24,858 nucleotides of DNA. Origin: Candidatus Sulfotelmatobacter sp. (GTDB lineage Bacteria > Acidobacteriota > Terriglobia > Terriglobales > Acidobacteriaceae). This document shows positions 1 through 7,491 of this stretch, piece after piece. The notes under the pieces were generated by a model. The model worked only from the letters and a program-made list of their open reading frames with translations. It was not told the origin of the DNA and made no database searches. How positions within the stretch are numbered: the stretch's first letter is position 1; every line of letters starts with the position of its first letter. The stretch is taken from the NCBI GenBank assembly GCA_030037515.1, contig JASHRE010000752.1, positions 1-24,858 of the forward strand, written 5' to 3'. A program made the translations under genes and the position numbers.

Positions 1-68
1 CAGGGTCGGGGATATCCTCGGAAGATCTGCCAAAGTCAATCTTTCGCGGAACTTACCGTACCGTTCGA

Positions 69-995
69 GTGATCGATTCGCATACCGGCGGCGAGCCTAC
101 GCGGCTGGTCATCAATGGCGGTCCAGACCTAGGCACTGGTCCGCTGTCGGAGAGGCTCAAACTCTTTCGCGCCCGGCACGATGACTTTCGATCGGCCGTA
201 GTGAATGAGCCGAGAGGATCCGATGTCATGGTGGGAGCGCTGTTGTGCGAGCCGGTGGATGAATCGTGCTCGGCGGGTGTGATTTTTTTCAACAACGTCG
301 GCTACCTGGGAATGTGCGGGCACGGGACGATCGGCCTTATTGCCACGCTGGCCTACATGATGCAGATTCAGCCCGGCGAACACAAGGTTGAGACGCCGGT
401 GGGAACCGTGACCGCGTTTCTGTACGATACCGGGGAAGTGACGGTTTACAACGTTGCCAGTTACCGCAAGGCGGCCAACGTCGGCGTGCAGGTGCCTGGG
501 TATGGAACCGTCTCAGGCGATGTCGCGTGGGGCGGCAACTGGTTTTTCCTAGTGCGGGAACATTCCCAGGAACTGACTCTTCCAAACGTGGATCGCCTGA
601 CTGCGTTTACCAGCGCGATCAAAGGAGCACTTCGTGCCAGCGGCATCAGCGGAGATGAAGGAAAGGAAATCGACCATATCGAGCTGTTTGCCCCTGCAAA
701 AATTTCGGGTGTCGACAGCCGAAATTTCGTGCTCTGTCCAGGAAACGCCTACGATCGTTCGCCGTGCGGAACGGGGACGAGCGCCAAGCTGGCTTGTCTT
801 TACGCTGACGGGAAAATTCAGCAGGGCCAAGTCTGGCGGCAGGAAAGCATTGTGGGCAGCGTGTTCGAGGCCAGCATCCAAGTACGGGACGGGAAGGTAT
901 ATCCCAGCATCAAAGGGCGAGCCTTCGTGAATGCAGAGGCGGAACTGGTGCTCGACCCGCGCGATCCGTTGTGCATGGGAATCAGGTCCATGTAG
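69..995 (+). CDS. 4-hydroxyproline 2-epimerase (proline racemase family)
   Basis: It interconverts trans-4-hydroxy-L-proline and cis-4-hydroxy-D-proline, the first step of hydroxyproline breakdown, without a cofactor. The two catalytic cysteines of the proline racemase family are both present: Cys83 in MCGHGTIG and Cys233 in DRSPCGTGTSAK. Both being Cys argues against the related trans-3-hydroxyproline dehydratases, where the second is replaced. The family N-terminal motif IDSHTGGEPTR starts at residue 2. The start is uncertain: GTG at 69 is the only usual start codon available, but the frame is open to base 3 and the residues before it (RTVRV) look like the family N-terminus. The gene may therefore begin at a rare codon or before the window. 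The genes downstream (D-amino-acid oxidase subunits, deaminase, semialdehyde dehydrogenase) favour hydroxyproline over proline as substrate. The operon promoter is not in view. Confidence 0.9.
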   Translation: MIDSHTGGEPTRLVINGGPDLGTGPLSERLKLFRARHDDFRSAVVNEPRGSDVMVGALLCEPVDESCSAGVIFFNNVGYLGMCGHGTIGLIATLAYMMQIQPGEHKVETPVGTVTAFLYDTGEVTVYNVASYRKAANVGVQVPGYGTVSGDVAWGGNWFFLVREHSQELTLPNVDRLTAFTSAIKGALRASGISGDEGKEIDHIELFAPAKISGVDSRNFVLCPGNAYDRSPCGTGTSAKLACLYADGKIQQGQVWRQESIVGSVFEASIQVRDGKVYPSIKGRAFVNAEAELVLDPRDPLCMGIRSM

Positions 996-1042
996 CGGCG
1001 GACGCAATCGCCCCCGCGCGCGAAGCGAGCGTTCGATAGAGC

Positions 1043-2173
1043 ATGAACCAATTCGCATATGACGTCGTGATCGTCGGGGCCGGCATTGTGGGCGCGGCCT
1101 GCGCCCTGGCCTTTGCGGAACGCGGCCTGCGCGTCGTGGTTGTGGATCGCGAGATGGTCGGCGGGGGAGCGACGGCCGCGGGCATGGGTCACATCGTGGT
1201 GATGGACGATTCGGAAGCGCAGTTTGCCCTTACACGATATTCGCAGCGCCTATGGCAGAAACTGAGACCGCAGCTCCCCGACGATGTCGAGTATGAACAG
1301 TGCGGAACGATCTGGGTTGCGGCCGATGAGGAAGAGATGGCGGAGGTTTTGCGCAAGCAGCGCTACTATCGCGATCGCGGAGTTCCCGCCGAAGTGCTTG
1401 ACCCAAGCCAGCTCAAAGATCTGGAACCGAATCTGCGGAGTGGTTTGGCCGGAGGTCTTTTGGTTCCTGAAGATGGAGTTCTTTATCCGCCGTGTGCGGG
1501 GCGGTTTCTCATCGAGCAGGCACAGAAGCAGGGGGCGAAGATTCGTGTGGGTGCGCCCGTGGTGAAAGCCGGTGGGGGAATGGTGCAACTGGGGAATGGA
1601 GTGGAGATCTCCGGCCAGATCATTGTGAACGCGTCGGGATCGTGCTCGCCGGGGTTGACGGCCGGTATTGAAGTCAGAAAACGCAAGGGGCACCTGGTGA
1701 TTACCGACCGTTATCCGGGATTTGTGCATCATCAATTGGTGGAACTCGGTTACCTGAAGAGTGCGCATTCGCACACGAGCAACTCGGTGGCGTTCAATGT
1801 GCAGCCGCGGCGGACGGGACAGGTGCTGATCGGTTCGTCGCGGCAGTATGGAGCGGAGCACAAGGCAGTCGATCAGGAAATTCTGGCACGCATGTTGCAG
1901 CGGGCGCAGGAATACATGCCAGGGCTCGGCGCGATGTCGGCGATTCGCGTGTGGACCGGTTTCCGCGCCGCCACGCCTGACAAGCTGCCGCTGATCGGGC
2001 CGTGGCCGGGAGATCGGACGTTATTTCTTGCAACCGGGCATGAAGGTCTGGGAATTACGACATCGCTGGGAACCGCGTCGGTGCTCCTAGATCAGATCAC
2101 GGGCACGAAACCGGAGATCCCGTTTGAGCCGTACTTGCCGTCTCGCGCGGCGCAAGAATATGCCCATGCCTAG
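1043..2173 (+). CDS. D-hydroxyproline dehydrogenase, FAD-dependent DAO-family subunit
   Basis: This is a glycine/D-amino acid oxidase (DAO) family flavoprotein of 376 residues, the usual size. A Rossmann FAD-binding motif VIVGAGIVGAA lies at residues 9-19, followed by an acidic-ended strand (VVVVD). The C-terminus carries the DAO-type second FAD contact region (GFRAATPDKLPLIGP, then ATGHEGLGITTSLGT). It probably oxidises cis-4-hydroxy-D-proline to 1-pyrroline-4-hydroxy-2-carboxylate. It lies 47 bases after the epimerase gene and overlaps the start of the 2Fe-2S subunit gene. That arrangement matches heteromeric D-hydroxyproline dehydrogenases such as LhpB/E/F, in which electrons pass to a flavin and iron-sulfur partner rather than to oxygen. 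The subunit assignment follows from family and context. Opine/octopine or nopaline oxidase-type enzymes share this three-subunit layout and are the main alternative. Confidence 0.85.
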   Translation: MNQFAYDVVIVGAGIVGAACALAFAERGLRVVVVDREMVGGGATAAGMGHIVVMDDSEAQFALTRYSQRLWQKLRPQLPDDVEYEQCGTIWVAADEEEMAEVLRKQRYYRDRGVPAEVLDPSQLKDLEPNLRSGLAGGLLVPEDGVLYPPCAGRFLIEQAQKQGAKIRVGAPVVKAGGGMVQLGNGVEISGQIIVNASGSCSPGLTAGIEVRKRKGHLVITDRYPGFVHHQLVELGYLKSAHSHTSNSVAFNVQPRRTGQVLIGSSRQYGAEHKAVDQEILARMLQRAQEYMPGLGAMSAIRVWTGFRAATPDKLPLIGPWPGDRTLFLATGHEGLGITTSLGTASVLLDQITGTKPEIPFEPYLPSRAAQEYAHA

Positions 2174-2411
2174 CGCGGTTACGTTGACGGTGAATGGCGC
2201 CGAGGTTTCGGTGCCGCAGGGTGCGACCGTCGCTGCGGCTGTGGCAATGGCGGGACAGCCGTGCCGAGTGTCGGTCAGTGGCTCTCCACGCGGACCTTTG
2301 TGTGGCATGGGTATCTGCTTTGAATGTCGAGTGAGGATCGATGGGAGATCGCATTGCCGAAGCTGCCAGATCTTATGTGAGCCGGGCATGGACGTGAAGA
2401 CGGATGAATAA
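2160..2411 (+). CDS. D-hydroxyproline dehydrogenase, small 2Fe-2S subunit (HcnA-like)
   Basis: This is an 83-residue ferredoxin-fold protein of the short 2Fe-2S type found with DAO-like flavoproteins. The plant-type ligand pattern is visible: Cys48-x4-Cys53-x2-Cys56-x12-Cys69, in the segment GPLCGMGICFECRVRI and then HCRSC. The start is taken as ATG 2160, which overlaps the oxidase gene by 14 bases; ATG 2166 is an equally possible start two codons later. A longer frame from 2124 would add sequence unlike the family. The stop overlaps the next gene's start by 8 bases, so the three dehydrogenase genes appear translationally coupled. It probably ferries electrons between the FAD subunit and the larger FAD/BFD subunit. 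Confidence 0.88.
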   Translation: MPMPSAVTLTVNGAEVSVPQGATVAAAVAMAGQPCRVSVSGSPRGPLCGMGICFECRVRIDGRSHCRSCQILCEPGMDVKTDE

Positions 2412-3738
2412 GGATTGCACATCTCCCTTTGACGTGCTGGTGGTCGGGGGCGGTCCGGCGGGCATGGCCGCTGCGATGCGCGCGGCCGAGTGCGGCATGA
2501 ATGTCGGGATTGTGGATGACAATGCGAGGCTCGGTGGACAGATCTGGCGCGCAGCAGTGTCGTCCGACTCGCACGATAAAGAAGCGGCAAAATGGCAAAG
2601 TCTGTTCGGTGCTGCGAGCGTGACGACGCTCTGCGGGAAACGAGTTTTTCATCAGTCTGAGCCAGGGGTTCTTTGGGCGGAGGGAAGCGACGATCTGATT
2701 GCACTACGGTACAAGAATCTGATTCTCGCTACCGGAGCGCGGGAGCGATTCCTGCCGTTTCCTGGATGGACGTTGCCGAATGTAATGGGCGCCGGCGGAT
2801 TGCAGGCGATGGTGAAATCGGGTCTGCCGATTGCCGGTAAGAGCGTCGTCGTCGCCGGGACTGGACCGTTGCTGCTGGCGGTCGCCGCGTATCTGCGGCA
2901 ACAGGGAGCGGCGATTCCGATTGTCTGTGAGCAGGCACCTTGGAGCGCTTTGCTGCGCTTTGCGGGTTCACTCGTGAAGTGGCCTGCAAAAATCGCACAA
3001 ACGTTCCGACTCAAAAAAGAGATGGCCGGAACGCCGTTTGTCGCCAATAGCTGGCCGGTTGCGGCGCAGGGGCAAGGCGCGATCGAGAGCGTCACGATTT
3101 CGCGCGGGGGGAGTCTGGAGACCATCCCCTGTGATTATCTGGCCTGCGGTTTTCACCTCGTGGCGAATATTGAATTGCCGTCTTTGCTGGGCTGCGAGAT
3201 TCGTGGCGGCTATGTGAATGTAGACGAATTCCAGCAGACCAGCTTGCCGGGAATCTTCTGCGCCGGCGAACCGACCGGAATTGGAGGCGTGGAGGTGTCG
3301 CTGGTTGAAGGAGAAATTGCCGGACTGGCCGGGGCCGGCGCGAAGTCGCAAGCTCAAAGGCTCTTCAAAAAGCGGGCCAAGCTGAGGAATTTCGCGGGAG
3401 CGCTGGATCGCGCTTTCGCTCTGAGATCAGAGCTTCGAAGTCTGGCTTCGCCGCAGACGCTGATTTGCCGCTGCGAGGATGTTTCGTATGCGCGTGTAGA
3501 GGAGCACACGTCGTGGCGGTCGGCCAAATTGCACACCCGCTGCGGCATGGGACCTTGCCAGGGCAGAATCTGCGGGCCCGTCACGGAGTTTCTATTTCAG
3601 TGGAGTCCGGAATCGGTGCGCCCGCCCATTTTCCCATCCCGGTTAAAGAGCCTTGGCGCGGCGACCGCGAAAGCACCCGAGCCGGTTGTCGTTACCAGAT
3701 CGAGCGTGAAGCCCCGGCCTTTGGGCATGGGGATGTAA
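2404..3738 (+). CDS. D-hydroxyproline dehydrogenase, FAD/NAD(P) oxidoreductase subunit with BFD-like domain (HcnB-like)
   Basis: This 444-residue flavoprotein has an N-terminal FAD Rossmann motif (VLVVGGGPAGMAAA, residues 11-24), a central ATGARER segment typical of pyridine nucleotide-disulphide oxidoreductases (109-115), and a second nucleotide-binding motif VVVAGTGPLL (148-157). Near the C-terminus a BFD-like 2Fe-2S domain shows Cys355-x-Cys357 and Cys380-x4-Cys385 (LICRCEDV, then TRCGMGPCQGRIC). A roughly 45-residue Pro/Arg-rich tail follows. It is the large partner of the two preceding genes and probably hands electrons from D-hydroxyproline oxidation towards the respiratory chain. ATG 2404 is chosen because it overlaps the previous stop and places the FAD motif at the usual distance from the N-terminus. 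The final electron acceptor cannot be read from the sequence. Confidence 0.87.
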   Translation: MNKDCTSPFDVLVVGGGPAGMAAAMRAAECGMNVGIVDDNARLGGQIWRAAVSSDSHDKEAAKWQSLFGAASVTTLCGKRVFHQSEPGVLWAEGSDDLIALRYKNLILATGARERFLPFPGWTLPNVMGAGGLQAMVKSGLPIAGKSVVVAGTGPLLLAVAAYLRQQGAAIPIVCEQAPWSALLRFAGSLVKWPAKIAQTFRLKKEMAGTPFVANSWPVAAQGQGAIESVTISRGGSLETIPCDYLACGFHLVANIELPSLLGCEIRGGYVNVDEFQQTSLPGIFCAGEPTGIGGVEVSLVEGEIAGLAGAGAKSQAQRLFKKRAKLRNFAGALDRAFALRSELRSLASPQTLICRCEDVSYARVEEHTSWRSAKLHTRCGMGPCQGRICGPVTEFLFQWSPESVRPPIFPSRLKSLGAATAKAPEPVVVTRSSVKPRPLGMGM

Positions 3739-3770
3739 GCGAGAACGAGAAACGCCTGGCATTATATTCC

Positions 3771-3776
3771 TATAAT
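3771..3776 (+). promoter_or_regulatory. Candidate -10 box before the structured RNA
   Basis: A perfect TATAAT hexamer sits in an AT-rich patch (3761-3789) that stands out from the GC-rich surroundings. No convincing -35 box is present 16-18 bases upstream. A transcript from here would begin near 3783 and run through the structured RNA into the deaminase gene. This is a motif match only. Confidence 0.35.
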
Positions 3777-3793
3777 CTGGATAATAATCCGAC

Positions 3794-3830
3794 GGCTGTA
3801 GGAATGTGCACAGCTTACTGTGCTAAAGCC
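3794..3830 (+). other. Stem-loop in the leader region
   Basis: A perfect 6-bp hairpin GCACAG-CTTA-CTGTGC occupies 3808-3823 and is enclosed by GGCT (3794-3797) pairing with AGCC (3827-3830). No T-run follows, so it is not a classical terminator. It lies about 75 bases before the HEARO-like RNA and could be part of the same transcript. Confidence 0.45.
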
Positions 3831-3904
3831 AGCTGAAAAGTGATCTCGGCACTGTATTTGGATGCGATCTGTCTATTTGATTGATGGCCAAACTGGGTTG
3901 GGTT

Positions 3905-4061
3905 AAAGTTCGTCCATCGCAAGAAGTTGAAGGGAAAACGAACTCAGCAACCTTCAAGCGCACAGCCACCGGACGCCTGCGGACACCAGGTAAGACCGGC
4001 GACAGCGGGCCAAGGTGCTGGAAGCAGGAACCCCCCGGCTGTGGGCGTGGGCAGCAGTCAA
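3905..4061 (+). ncRNA. HEARO-like structured RNA (candidate orphan IscB OMEGA RNA)
   Basis: About 157 bases of the non-coding gap fold into an elaborate structure. AGTTCGT (3907-3913) pairs with ACGAACT (3938-3944). TTGAAGG (3927-3933), in the loop of that helix, pairs with CCTTCAA (3951-3957), which makes a pseudoknot. CACAGCC (3961-3967) pairs with GGCTGTG (4037-4043). Inside it CACC (3984-3987) pairs with GGTG (4014-4017), and CCGGC (3996-4000) pairs with GCGGG (4005-4009) with one mismatch and a GACA loop. The primary blocks CCTTCAAGCG, ACCAGGTAAGACC, CCAAGGTG, GAAGCAGGAACC and a terminal GTCAA agree with my recollection of HEARO RNAs, the guide RNAs of IscB nucleases. In that family the guide is the sequence just 5' of the scaffold, here about 3885-3904. 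No iscB gene is present. The family assignment is from memory; the helices are seen directly. Confidence 0.62.
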
Positions 4062-4067
4062 AGGAGG
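4061..4067 (+). promoter_or_regulatory. Strong ribosome binding site of the deaminase gene
   Basis: AAGGAGG lies 6 bases before ATG 4074 and decides the start. The open frame extends back to 3927, but that upstream part overlaps the structured RNA and has no family similarity. The site touches the 3' end of the RNA element, so RNA folding could affect its access. Confidence 0.85.
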
Positions 4068-4073
4068 TCTGGG

Positions 4074-4997
4074 ATGAACTGGAAGGGCGTAATGCCCGCA
4101 ATCACAACCGGCTTCAATGCGGATCATAGTGTGGACCATGGCTTTCTGGCGGAACATTGCCGCTGGCTGCTCGATAACGGTTGCAGGGGCGTGGTCACGC
4201 TGGGTTCTCTGGGTGAAGGATCCACGCTTGCGCTCGAAGAGAAACAGCAGATCGTGCGAACCGTCGTCCAAGCGATCAGTGGGCGCGGTCCAGTCGTTGC
4301 CTCTATCTCAGCGCTGACCACGTCGGAAGCCGTGGCTATGGCGAAAGCCGCAACAGACTTGGGTTGCGATGGCCTAATGGTTCTGCCCCCCTATGTGTAC
4401 CTGGGCGACTGGCGCGAGATGAAAACGCACGTGGCTGCGGTGTTTGAGGCCACGCCGCTTTCCTGCATGCTCTACAACAATCCGGTGGCGTATGGAACCG
4501 ATTTCCTTCCCGAGCACATCGAAGAACTGGCCGCCGAACATGAAAATTTCGAGGCCGTAAAAGAGTCGAGCACGGATGCGAGGCGGGTTTCGGCGATCCG
4601 GGCGCTGCTCGATCGCCGGCTGGAGATTTCGGTTGGTGTCGACGATGCCGTGCTGGAGGCGATCGGAGTGGGGGCCACAGGATGGATTGCCGGATTGGCC
4701 AACGCTCTGCCGCGGGAATCAGTGGAGCTTTTCAATTGCGGGGTGGAAGGCGACAGCAACAAGGCGTTTGACTTATATCGATGGTTTCTTCCATTGTTGC
4801 GCATGGACACGGTTCCAAAGTTTGTCCAGCTCATCAAATTGCTGCAGGTGGAAGTTGGCATGGGCAATGCGCGCGTGCGTCCGCCACGTCTGGAGTTGAC
4901 TGGCAAAGAACTGGAGCAGACCAGGAAGACGATTCACGATTCGCTGCGATCGCGGCCGCAATTGGCCGGCGGGTCTACGTTGCAGAATCGAAAGTAA
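4074..4997 (+). CDS. 1-pyrroline-4-hydroxy-2-carboxylate deaminase (DHDPS/NAL family)
   Basis: This 307-residue TIM-barrel lyase belongs to the dihydrodipicolinate synthase family. The Schiff-base lysine is Lys163 in EAVKESS and the catalytic tyrosine is Tyr134 in LYNNP. The substrate loop reads GSLGEGS (44-50) where DapA enzymes have GTTGES, which suggests a non-DapA substrate. In the hydroxyproline pathway this family removes ammonia from 1-pyrroline-4-hydroxy-2-carboxylate to give 2-oxoglutarate semialdehyde. The neighbours on both sides are the preceding and following steps, so the specific call is well supported by context. The next gene starts 20 bases downstream. It is the only gene of the operon separated from its predecessor by a long gap, which holds the structured RNA. 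Confidence 0.88.
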   Translation: MNWKGVMPAITTGFNADHSVDHGFLAEHCRWLLDNGCRGVVTLGSLGEGSTLALEEKQQIVRTVVQAISGRGPVVASISALTTSEAVAMAKAATDLGCDGLMVLPPYVYLGDWREMKTHVAAVFEATPLSCMLYNNPVAYGTDFLPEHIEELAAEHENFEAVKESSTDARRVSAIRALLDRRLEISVGVDDAVLEAIGVGATGWIAGLANALPRESVELFNCGVEGDSNKAFDLYRWFLPLLRMDTVPKFVQLIKLLQVEVGMGNARVRPPRLELTGKELEQTRKTIHDSLRSRPQLAGGSTLQNRK

Positions 4998-5017
4998 GGA
5001 CGGATAGGAATTTCCAT

Positions 5018-6631
5018 ATGTTGGCCTCGATGACAAAACTCGCCGGCCGATCGCTGATCGGCTTCCATGAAGGCCAGGGATCGCTAAAGCCGCTTTACGC
5101 GACGAATCCGGCCACTGGACAGCAATTGCAGCCAGGCTTCATTCCAGCGACTGAACAGGAGGTTGAACTGGCGGCACAACTGGCGGCGCAAGCGTTCGAA
5201 ACCTACCGGCAGACTTCCGGCCGGGAACGCGGAGCGTTCCTGCGCATGATCGCAGCGAAAATTGAATCGATCGCTGGCGAGATCGTCGAACGAGCGGGAC
5301 AGGAAACGGCCCTGCCGGCGGCCCGTCTGCAATCGGAGACGGCGCGCACGTGCCATCAATTGCGGCTCTTTGCGCAGCTCGCGGAAGAAGGCTCGTGGGT
5401 CAATGCGCGCATTGATCGGGCCGATCCAGATCGCAAGCCTCTGCCGAAACCTGATATTCGCTCCATGCTGCTTCCCTTGGGACCGGTCGTGGTGTTTGGT
5501 GCGAGCAATTTTCCGCTGGCGTTCTCGGTCGCCGGTGGAGATACGGCTTCTGCATTGGCAGGTGGAAATACGGTTATTGTGAAGGCGCACGCGGCTCATC
5601 CCGGGACCAGCGAACTGGTCGGGCGTGCGGTGCAGGAAGCTGTTCGCGAGTGCGGATTGCCGGGGGGCGTGTTCTCGGTCTTATTCGGCAGCGGTTCACA
5701 AGTCGGGATTGCGCTGATGAAGCACCCATTGGTGCGCGGGGGAGGTTTCACCGGGTCGCGCACGGCCGGAAGAATTTTGATGGATGTTGCTGCGAGGCGT
5801 CCCGAACCGATTCCGTTTTACGCCGAGATGAGCAGCACCAATCCCGTATTCCTGCTGTCCGGCGCGTTGCGCGAGCGCGGTGAGGATATCGCCGCGGGGC
5901 TGCACGCTTCGTTTACGTTGGGCGCCGGTCAGTTCTGCACCAAGCCGGGGCTGGTCTTCCTGCCCGAAGGGGCGGACGCTGGGGCGTTCGAGCGTAAGTT
6001 GCACGAACTGGTTGAGGGATCGAGGCCCTTTCATCTGCTGACCCATGCCATTCATTCTTCTTATGCCTCGGCCATTGGCGGACGAAGAGCACTCGACGGA
6101 GTTGACACGGTTGCCGAGTCGCGTGCGACTTCTTCGGAGGGGTTCGCCGCCAACGCGGCTTTGTTTGCCAGCGATGCCCAATCGTTTTTAGGTTCAGGTT
6201 TGGAGTCTGAAATCTTCGGCCCGACGACGCTGCTCGTGCGCCACGCAAACCGCGATCAGATATTGGCCATTGCACGTTCGCTCGAAGGCCATCTCACCGC
6301 AACCATTCACGGGACCGACGAGGATCTACGTGAATTCGCAGATCTGATCGCCATTCTGGAAACGAAGGTCGGGCGGCTGGTGTTCAATGGTTTCCCGACC
6401 GGCGTTGAAGTGACCCACGCGATGGTCCATGGAGGTCCATATCCTTCCACTTCTGATGGACGATCCACTTCGGTCGGCACGCAGGCGATCTTCCGCTTCA
6501 CGCGACTCGTCTGTTACCAGGGATTTCCCGACCGCGCTCTGCCGGATGCTTTGAAAGACGCGAATCCTCTGGGCATTTGGCGGATGATCGATGGCGCCAT
6601 GACGCGCGATTTGTCGTCGCGTCCGGCATAA
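5018..6631 (+). CDS. 2-oxoglutarate semialdehyde dehydrogenase
   Basis: This 537-residue aldehyde dehydrogenase belongs to the ketoglutarate semialdehyde dehydrogenase branch (usually about 525 residues). It oxidises 2-oxoglutarate semialdehyde to 2-oxoglutarate with NAD(P)+, the last step of hydroxyproline catabolism. The catalytic cysteine is Cys307 in GAGQFCTKPG and the general-base glutamate is Glu270 in FYAEMSSTNP. The Rossmann segment FGASNFPLAFS and the loop ALAGGNTVIVKAH are also clear. ATG 5018 is chosen because AGGA lies 8 bases upstream and the frame before it overlaps the end of the deaminase gene; ATG 5030 is a weaker alternative. The same enzyme serves sugar-acid pathways in other bacteria, but the context here is hydroxyproline. 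Confidence 0.9.
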   Translation: MLASMTKLAGRSLIGFHEGQGSLKPLYATNPATGQQLQPGFIPATEQEVELAAQLAAQAFETYRQTSGRERGAFLRMIAAKIESIAGEIVERAGQETALPAARLQSETARTCHQLRLFAQLAEEGSWVNARIDRADPDRKPLPKPDIRSMLLPLGPVVVFGASNFPLAFSVAGGDTASALAGGNTVIVKAHAAHPGTSELVGRAVQEAVRECGLPGGVFSVLFGSGSQVGIALMKHPLVRGGGFTGSRTAGRILMDVAARRPEPIPFYAEMSSTNPVFLLSGALRERGEDIAAGLHASFTLGAGQFCTKPGLVFLPEGADAGAFERKLHELVEGSRPFHLLTHAIHSSYASAIGGRRALDGVDTVAESRATSSEGFAANAALFASDAQSFLGSGLESEIFGPTTLLVRHANRDQILAIARSLEGHLTATIHGTDEDLREFADLIAILETKVGRLVFNGFPTGVEVTHAMVHGGPYPSTSDGRSTSVGTQAIFRFTRLVCYQGFPDRALPDALKDANPLGIWRMIDGAMTRDLSSRPA

Positions 6632-6637
6632 ACTGAC

Positions 6638-6658
6638 CGCTGGCGAACTCAGCCAGCG
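6638..6658. terminator. Hairpin between convergent genes
   Basis: CGCTGGC (6638-6644) and GCCAGCG (6652-6658) form a perfect 7-bp stem with a 7-base loop. It begins 6 bases after the dehydrogenase stop, and its loop contains the stop codon of the opposing gene. There is no T-tract on either side, so if it stops transcription it would do so as a simple bidirectional stem. Confidence 0.5.
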
Positions 6659-7443
6659 ACTTCCGTGGATTCAGTGCGCGTGATCGAACTGGATGCCGAA
6701 GACCCACGCCGCTGCTCGCTGAGATAGTCCATGACTATCCAGGATGCGCCCGCGATCGCGAGGTTCTGCGCGTTGCCGGCCCAATTGATTAGCTTGCGGG
6801 GATCGGCGAAAGGCGCGGGCAGCCAGATCAGCAATCCGAATGCAACGATCATAGCGGTGAGTAATCGCGAAGCGAGCAGCGCCCAACGCCCTGAGAGCAG
6901 TGCGATGGCCGCGAGTGCCAACGCGATCGTGGTCACGATGGCCCAGAACATCTGTCCGGGCGGAATCCATTTGGGAACAAACTCTGCGGTGCCGCGAATA
7001 TAGAACAGTTGTTCGAGCGTGAAGGAAATCACGCAAATTCCGAAAAATATGTATCCCGTCCGCGCCAGCCGTGGTGAACGACCTAACGAGGCATACACGA
7101 TGAGCGCACCGGAAACGATGGAAAACTGCTCGAAAAAGTTGCCCCAGCGATCGTAGACCAGAGGTTCGGCCGCTATGCGCGGTACCCACAGCAGCGCGAA
7201 GGCAAAAAAGTTGACGGCCAGCGCCAACGCCCCAACCCGGGCCGTCTTGCGCCACTGAATCGCGATCCCACCGAACAGTTCGAGTAGGGCTGCGAGGTAG
7301 ACGAGAACTTCGGGATGGGGAAAACTCCCGAGGGCCTGAATCTGCTGCCACGGCGCGTTAAAGCCATGCCAGACGAAGGCGATGCAGCCGAACATGATGG
7401 CGGCCAATCCGTAGACGTGACGACCGAGTGCAATTTTGCTCAT
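6649..7443 (-). CDS. Multi-pass membrane protein (DoxX-like, function unknown)
   Basis: This 264-residue protein has about seven or eight hydrophobic helices (near residues 8-25, 45-63, 68-88, 103-120, 130-147, 165-187, 190-210 and 220-240), with short loops and a hydrophilic Ser/Arg-rich C-terminus. The first half (AAIMFGCIAFVWHGF, then a Leu/Ala helix ending GGIAIQW) recalls DoxX-like membrane proteins common in acidobacteria, but I see no catalytic motif and the family match is weak. It is the last gene of the carbon cluster, 48 bases after pgl on the same strand, so it may be cotranscribed without being functionally related. It converges with the hydroxyproline operon. Confidence 0.75.
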   Translation of the reverse strand: MSKIALGRHVYGLAAIMFGCIAFVWHGFNAPWQQIQALGSFPHPEVLVYLAALLELFGGIAIQWRKTARVGALALAVNFFAFALLWVPRIAAEPLVYDRWGNFFEQFSIVSGALIVYASLGRSPRLARTGYIFFGICVISFTLEQLFYIRGTAEFVPKWIPPGQMFWAIVTTIALALAAIALLSGRWALLASRLLTAMIVAFGLLIWLPAPFADPRKLINWAGNAQNLAIAGASWIVMDYLSEQRRGSSASSSITRTESTEVAG

Positions 7444-7491
7444 CGCAAAGAGCCACAGCAGGCGTGAGATCGGGCAACGGGTATGAGTGTA

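Noticed and set aside
549..1058. A 169-codon minus-strand frame over the epimerase
   Set aside because: Shadow of a gene with both catalytic cysteines in place; no start signals or domain features.
3739..4073. Known metabolite riboswitch (glycine, SAM, cobalamin, glutamine types)
   Set aside because: None of the conserved cores I know for these classes is present; the blocks fit HEARO-type RNA better.
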